The notes under the pieces: generated by a model | Told to the model about the DNA's origin: nothing | The model's input: only the letters and a program-made list of their open reading frames with translations | Databases searched by the model: none | Translations under genes and position numbers: made by a program | From: Acidobacteriota bacterium | Lineage (GTDB): Bacteria > Acidobacteriota > Terriglobia > 20CM-2-55-15 | Direction of reading: 5' to 3' | NCBI GenBank assembly: GCA_003223895.1 | Contig: QHXD01000409.1 | Location: forward strand, 2,562-11,231 | Length of the DNA: 8,670 bases | Part shown: positions 4,626-8,670 of the stretch, in pieces | Layout of the letters: every line of letters starts with the position of its first letter | How positions within the stretch are numbered: the first letter of the stretch is position 1

Positions 4626-7600
4626 ATGTTCAAGCAGCTATCGGACAAGGTGAGCCTTCCGGCTCTCGAAGACGAAGTCCTCGGCTACTGGAAAAAAAAC
4701 GATCTCTTCAAAAAGAGCATCGAGGCTCGCAAAAACGCGCCGGACTACACCTTCTACGAAGGTCCCCCCACTGCCAACGGCAAACCCGGCATCCATCACG
4801 TTTTCGCCCGCACGATCAAAGATCTGGTATGCCGCTATCAGACCATGCGCGGCTTCCAGGTGCATCGAAAAGCGGGGTGGGATACGCATGGCTTGCCCGT
4901 CGAAATCGAGGTCGAGAAGCGGCTTGGACTCAAGCACAAGGGCGAGATCGAAACGTTCGGCGTCGCAAAGTTCAATGCGGAATGCCGGAGGTCCGTTTTC
5001 GAATACAAGGGAATGTGGGAAGACCTGACGTGGCGGATGGGCTACTGGATCGACATGGAACATCCGTACATCACCTGCGAGAACGAATACATCGAGTCCG
5101 TCTGGTGGGCCCTCGACCGTTACTTCAAGGAAGGACTGATCTACCAGGGCTTCAAGGTTCAGCTCTACTGTCCGCGCTGCGGTACTCCGCTCTCCTCGCA
5201 CGAGGTCTCGCTTGGCTACCGCGAGGTTCAGGATCCGTCGATCTACGTCAAGGCCAGGATCAAGGGCGAAGACAACACGTACTTTCTCGTGTGGACGACG
5301 ACACCGTGGACTCTTATTTCCAACGTCGCGCTTGCGGTCGGCCCCGACGTAGAGTACGTCAAGGTCCGCTATAAAGACGATCTTCTGATCCTTGCGAAGG
5401 AACGCCTGACAGTGATGCCTGAAGGCGCGGAAGTCGTCGAGAACATGCGCGGCAGCGATCTGGTCGGCAAGGAATACGAGCGATGGTTCAGCTTTTTCCC
5501 TGTCGACAAAAAGGCCTGGTACGTCATCGGCGCCGACTTTGTCACGACGACGGATGGTTCCGGCATCGTCCATATGGCGCCTGCCTACGGCGAAGACGAT
5601 TACCGGGCTTCGAAGAAGTACGAGCTGCCGATGATTCAGGCGCTCGACGCCCGCGGCCAGTTTGTCGAAGCTGCCGGACCTTATGCCGGCAAATTCTTCA
5701 AAGTCGCGGATCCGGAGATCACTGCCGACCTGAAGTCGCGCGGCCTGCTCTTCAAGAAGGAAACTTATACGCACAGCTATCCGCATTGCTGGCGATGCGA
5801 CACGCCGCTGCTCTATTACGCCCGGAAGTCCTGGTATATCCGCACGACGGACTACGCCCGCGACATGATCGCCTACAACAAGCAGATCCACTGGTATCCG
5901 CCGGAAACCGGCGAGGGCCGTTTCGGAAACTGGCTGGAAGAGAACAAGGACTGGGCGATCTCGCGCGATCGCTATTGGGGCACGCCGATTCCGATCTGGG
6001 TTTGCGGGAAGTGTGAAGAGAAACGGTCTGTTGGGAGCGTCGAGGAATTGCGGCGTGAGGGAGCCGCTCTGCCCGAACCGCTGGACCTTCATAAGCCGTA
6101 CATCGACGACGTGGTCCTGAAGTGCAAATGCGGCGGTGAGATGCGGCGCATTCCCGAGCTCGTGGACGTGTGGTTCGACTCCGGCGCCATGCCGTTTGCG
6201 CAGTGGCACTATCCGTTCGAGAACCAGGACACGTTCAAGCAATCCTTTCCCGCCGACTTCATCTCCGAGGCGGTGGATCAGACTCGCGGCTGGTTCTACA
6301 CGCTGCATGCGATCAGCTCGTTCCTGTTCAAGCAGCCATGCTTCAGGAACGTCATCTGCAGCGACCTTGTGCTGGACAAGAACGGCCAGAAAATGTCGAA
6401 AAGCCGTGGCAATACGGTCGATCCATTCGAAGTGATCGGCAAGTACGGGGCCGACAGCGTGCGCTGGTTCCTGATCGCCAGCAGCCCGACATGGAAACCC
6501 AAGCTCTTCGACGTCGACAACATCGCCGAAGTGCAGCGGAAGTTCTTCGGAACACTCCTGAATACGTACGCGTTCTTCACGCTGTACGCAAATGTCGATG
6601 GATTCAAGCATACCGAACCCGACATCCCGGTGTCCGAGCGTCCGGACATCGATCAGTGGATTCTGTCCCTGCTCAACACGACGGCTGCCGCCTACCTTGA
6701 AGCGATGGACTCGTACGACCCGACTCGAGCCGCGCGCCTGGTGAGCAATTTCACGATCGAGCAGCTTTCGAACTGGTATGTCCGCCGTAACCGCCGCCGC
6801 TTCTGGAAGAGCGAGCCGGGAAAGGATAAGACCGCCGCCTATCAAACGCTGTTCGAGTGCCTGGTTGCGATCACAAAGATGACGGCGCCAATCGCGCCCT
6901 TCATGGCGGACGAGATCTATCGGTCGCTGATCAGTGAAACGCGCAGGGAGCCGTTCGAGTCCGTACACATTGCCCCGATGATCGAAGCCAGAAAGGAATT
7001 GATCAATCCCGAACTGGAAAGCCGCATGGACGTGGCACAGCGCGTTGTAGGGCTGGTCCGCTCCATGCGCACGAAAACCAGCCTCAAGACTCGCCAGCCG
7101 CTCTTTCGCATCGCGATTCCTGCTTCCCCGGACACTCGCCGCCTCATCGAAAAGATGAACGACGTGATTCTCGAGGAGATAAACGTCAAAGCCATCGTAT
7201 TCATCGACGCGTCTTCGCCGATCGTGCGAAAGACGGCCAATGCGAACTTTAAAGTCATCGGTCCCAGATTCGGCAAGCAGGTGAACGCGGTGGCAAAGCG
7301 GATAAAAGAAATGTCATCTGCGGAAGTGGTGCAGCTCGAGCAAAACGGAACGTTCTCGACTGAAGTGAACGGTATGCCCATCACAATCACGCGCGACGAT
7401 GTGACCATCTCGGCTCAGAGCATCGAAGGATGGCTCGTCGAATCGGTCGACGGTCTGACGGTTGCCCTGGATACGACGCTCACAGCTGAGCTCATAAATG
7501 AGGGTCTTGCCCGCGAATTCGTAAACCGCGTCCAGAACATGCGCAAGGATGCGGGGCTTCAGGTAACCGATCGTATCCGCATCCACTTCGAAAGTTCGAA

Positions 7601-7751
7601 TCGCGTTGCCGAGGCCATCGGGCGCATGTCCGACTACATCAAATCCGAAACCCTCGCCACGCAGCTCACCGCAGGCCGGGATGGCGCCGAGCACTGGGAG
7701 AAGTGGGATATCGACGGCGAGCCCTGTGAGATCGGAATCTCGAAGGCGTAG
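4626..7751 (+). CDS. ileS: Isoleucyl-tRNA synthetase, type 2, with GIHH in place of HIGH
   Basis: This 1041-residue cytosolic class I synthetase charges tRNA-Ile. The catalytic signature reads GIHH at residues 55-58 (in GPPTANGKPGIHH), swapping the first and third positions of HIGH. KMSKS is intact at 589-593. The CP1 editing domain has the Thr-rich WTTTPWTL (Thr224-226) and HMAPAYGEDDY at 316-326, so it should hydrolyse Val-tRNA-Ile. Metal-binding pairs are Cys182/Cys185, Cys388/Cys391, Cys460/Cys463 and Cys500/Cys502. WFDSG is at 516-520, and NWYVRRNRRRFW near 716 opens the anticodon-binding region. The C-terminal region, with NEGLAREFVNRVQNMRKDAGL, is the style of the eukaryotic-like (type 2) enzymes, which tend to tolerate mupirocin. 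No ribosome binding site or T-box is visible. It converges on the next gene with a 6-nt gap. Confidence 0.97.
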   Translation: MFKQLSDKVSLPALEDEVLGYWKKNDLFKKSIEARKNAPDYTFYEGPPTANGKPGIHHVFARTIKDLVCRYQTMRGFQVHRKAGWDTHGLPVEIEVEKRLGLKHKGEIETFGVAKFNAECRRSVFEYKGMWEDLTWRMGYWIDMEHPYITCENEYIESVWWALDRYFKEGLIYQGFKVQLYCPRCGTPLSSHEVSLGYREVQDPSIYVKARIKGEDNTYFLVWTTTPWTLISNVALAVGPDVEYVKVRYKDDLLILAKERLTVMPEGAEVVENMRGSDLVGKEYERWFSFFPVDKKAWYVIGADFVTTTDGSGIVHMAPAYGEDDYRASKKYELPMIQALDARGQFVEAAGPYAGKFFKVADPEITADLKSRGLLFKKETYTHSYPHCWRCDTPLLYYARKSWYIRTTDYARDMIAYNKQIHWYPPETGEGRFGNWLEENKDWAISRDRYWGTPIPIWVCGKCEEKRSVGSVEELRREGAALPEPLDLHKPYIDDVVLKCKCGGEMRRIPELVDVWFDSGAMPFAQWHYPFENQDTFKQSFPADFISEAVDQTRGWFYTLHAISSFLFKQPCFRNVICSDLVLDKNGQKMSKSRGNTVDPFEVIGKYGADSVRWFLIASSPTWKPKLFDVDNIAEVQRKFFGTLLNTYAFFTLYANVDGFKHTEPDIPVSERPDIDQWILSLLNTTAAAYLEAMDSYDPTRAARLVSNFTIEQLSNWYVRRNRRRFWKSEPGKDKTAAYQTLFECLVAITKMTAPIAPFMADEIYRSLISETRREPFESVHIAPMIEARKELINPELESRMDVAQRVVGLVRSMRTKTSLKTRQPLFRIAIPASPDTRRLIEKMNDVILEEINVKAIVFIDASSPIVRKTANANFKVIGPRFGKQVNAVAKRIKEMSSAEVVQLEQNGTFSTEVNGMPITITRDDVTISAQSIEGWLVESVDGLTVALDTTLTAELINEGLAREFVNRVQNMRKDAGLQVTDRIRIHFESSNRVAEAIGRMSDYIKSETLATQLTAGRDGAEHWEKWDIDGEPCEIGISKA

Positions 7752-7757
7752 ATCCCT

Positions 7758-8670
7758 TTACCGAAAGAACACACTCCAAAACGTATCCACAAGCGCATGG
7801 GTCAGCGACGAAGCCATCAAGCTACCGGTACTCCGCCACGCCCGGCCGTAAAAAACTCCGGCGATGCCGGCCATCAGAAAATATCGATAGTTCGGAATCG
7901 GCGGTCCATTATTCAAATGCGCCGCCCCAAAGATCACCGCCGCAACGATCAAGCTGACCCTCGTATTCCCTGTCGCATGTTCGATCCAGTTCTGAATCAA
8001 GCCGCGGAACAGGAACTCCTCCGGCAACGCCGTGAACAGGAAAATCCCCGCGAACAGCGCCGGCACGGGATAAAGCTTCGAGTTGCTGAAACTGTAGGAA
8101 ATAAATCGAATCGCCAGGCCCAGCGGGATCGCAATCGCGGAGAACAGCAAGAAATTCGACAATCCGGTGCGCAGGATGTTGCGGTGGGCTTCGAAACGGT
8201 ATCCGATGTAGGCCATCCGATCCCACACAGCAAACGCGACGACTCCTGCGTCGATCGCGAGAAGCTGCGCAAACGCGTAGTGCAGGTCCGCACCAGGGGT
8301 TGTAATCAGGATTCTGCGAACAATCCCAAGCTCCAGCGGCAGCCATATCCACAAAATAATCAGCGGTTCCAACCACAAACGGCCAGCCATGTTTCTCACC
8401 GGCCAGAAAGCGACAAACGGAACTGTCAGGTATACCGCCATCGTGATCAGTGCCATTCCGCTGGCGATGTTCATGCCGACGGCGTACACGACATACAGCA
8501 ACCACAATCCCGCAGGCACCAGCATCACCCGGGCCGGCTGCATGTCAATCCAGTGCTGCAGACGCTCCAGAACGTTTCCACTTCCTAGCATCAGCATCAC
8601 CGTGAAAGCCACACCGGGACAAACAACGAACGCCGATTGCGTGAAAGAATGCGTGCTCGTCCAGAACCAG
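7758..8670 (-). CDS. CPBP-family intramembrane metalloprotease-like protein (CAAX protease/Abi), partial at its N-terminus
   Basis: The reading frame stays open from the stop at 7758-7760 to the right edge. The GTG at 8612 is only an internal possibility, and upstream codons continue as hydrophobic sequence (AFVVCPGVAFTVM). The true start is therefore probably beyond the window. Numbering from 8612, roughly eight hydrophobic segments can be seen. The CPBP motifs lie in the last third: EEFLFRG with Glu198, Glu199 and Arg203, FGAAH ending at His232, and HALVD with His272 and Asp276. These are the predicted metal-binding residues of Rce1-like glutamyl proteases. Bacterial members process or protect peptides and some serve in bacteriocin immunity or sorting, but the substrate here is unknown. 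The gene converges on ileS with 6 nt between the stops. Family assignment is good; the specific role is not inferable. Confidence 0.87.
   Translation of the reverse strand, partial: WFWTSTHSFTQSAFVVCPGVAFTVMLMLGSGNVLERLQHWIDMQPARVMLVPAGLWLLYVVYAVGMNIASGMALITMAVYLTVPFVAFWPVRNMAGRLWLEPLIILWIWLPLELGIVRRILITTPGADLHYAFAQLLAIDAGVVAFAVWDRMAYIGYRFEAHRNILRTGLSNFLLFSAIAIPLGLAIRFISYSFSNSKLYPVPALFAGIFLFTALPEEFLFRGLIQNWIEHATGNTRVSLIVAAVIFGAAHLNNGPPIPNYRYFLMAGIAGVFYGRAWRSTGSLMASSLTHALVDTFWSVFFR

Noticed and set aside
4638..6968. A 776-codon open frame on the minus strand under ileS
   Set aside because: It is a mirror of the strongly coding ileS frame. Its protein lacks any recognisable domain, and the plus-strand frame carries all the catalytic motifs.
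7797..8588. A 263-codon plus-strand frame opposite the CPBP gene
   Set aside because: The product is Gln/Arg/His-rich with no domain. The minus strand encodes membrane segments and all three CPBP motifs.
7758..8612. The GTG at 8612 as the true start of the CPBP gene
   Set aside because: The frame continues open and hydrophobic through the 58 nt to the window edge, so the gene is better treated as truncated by the window.

Overview
The window is ordinary bacterial chromosome, moderately GC-rich. Five genes run left to right, and one partial gene converges on them from the right edge. The best guess for the source is Acidobacteriota or a similar soil/environmental phylum. This rests on codon style, the eukaryotic-like (type 2) IleRS, and GC-rich palindromic repeats in most gene gaps. 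No rRNA or tRNA marker is present, so the phylum call is inference.

Layout: (1) 1-109 has no gene and is mostly a near-perfect 32-bp-arm inverted repeat. (2) 110-2163 is a two-gene acetoacetyl-CoA/3-hydroxybutyryl-CoA module (thiolase, then 3-hydroxyacyl-CoA dehydrogenase, 23 nt apart). It supports butyryl-CoA or polyhydroxyalkanoate metabolism, or short-chain acid breakdown. (3) 2224-3384 encodes a protein with an N-terminal CxxC/CxxC zinc ribbon, a helical/coiled-coil middle and a TPR array. (4) 3492-4525 is recA, but its reading frame is broken near 4200, exactly where about 10-11 residues of a conserved beta-hairpin are missing. (5) 4626-7751 encodes a full-length isoleucyl-tRNA synthetase whose HIGH signature reads GIHH. 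(6) 7758 to the right edge, minus strand, is a CPBP-family (CAAX-protease-like) membrane protein whose start lies outside the window.

The thiolase and dehydrogenase form a clear functional pair. The remaining genes look like housekeeping neighbours with no common pathway. The gaps of 60 nt or more in this window each hold a different palindromic element (10-80, 2165-2184, 3391-3473, 4528-4604). None carries the U-tract of an intrinsic terminator.

The two most interesting observations are the recA lesion, where one extra A in an A5 run would restore a 344-residue RecA with a shortened hairpin, and the GIHH signature of IleRS, which is associated with mupirocin hyper-resistance. No defence system, mobile element with a transposase, CRISPR array or RNA gene was recognised.
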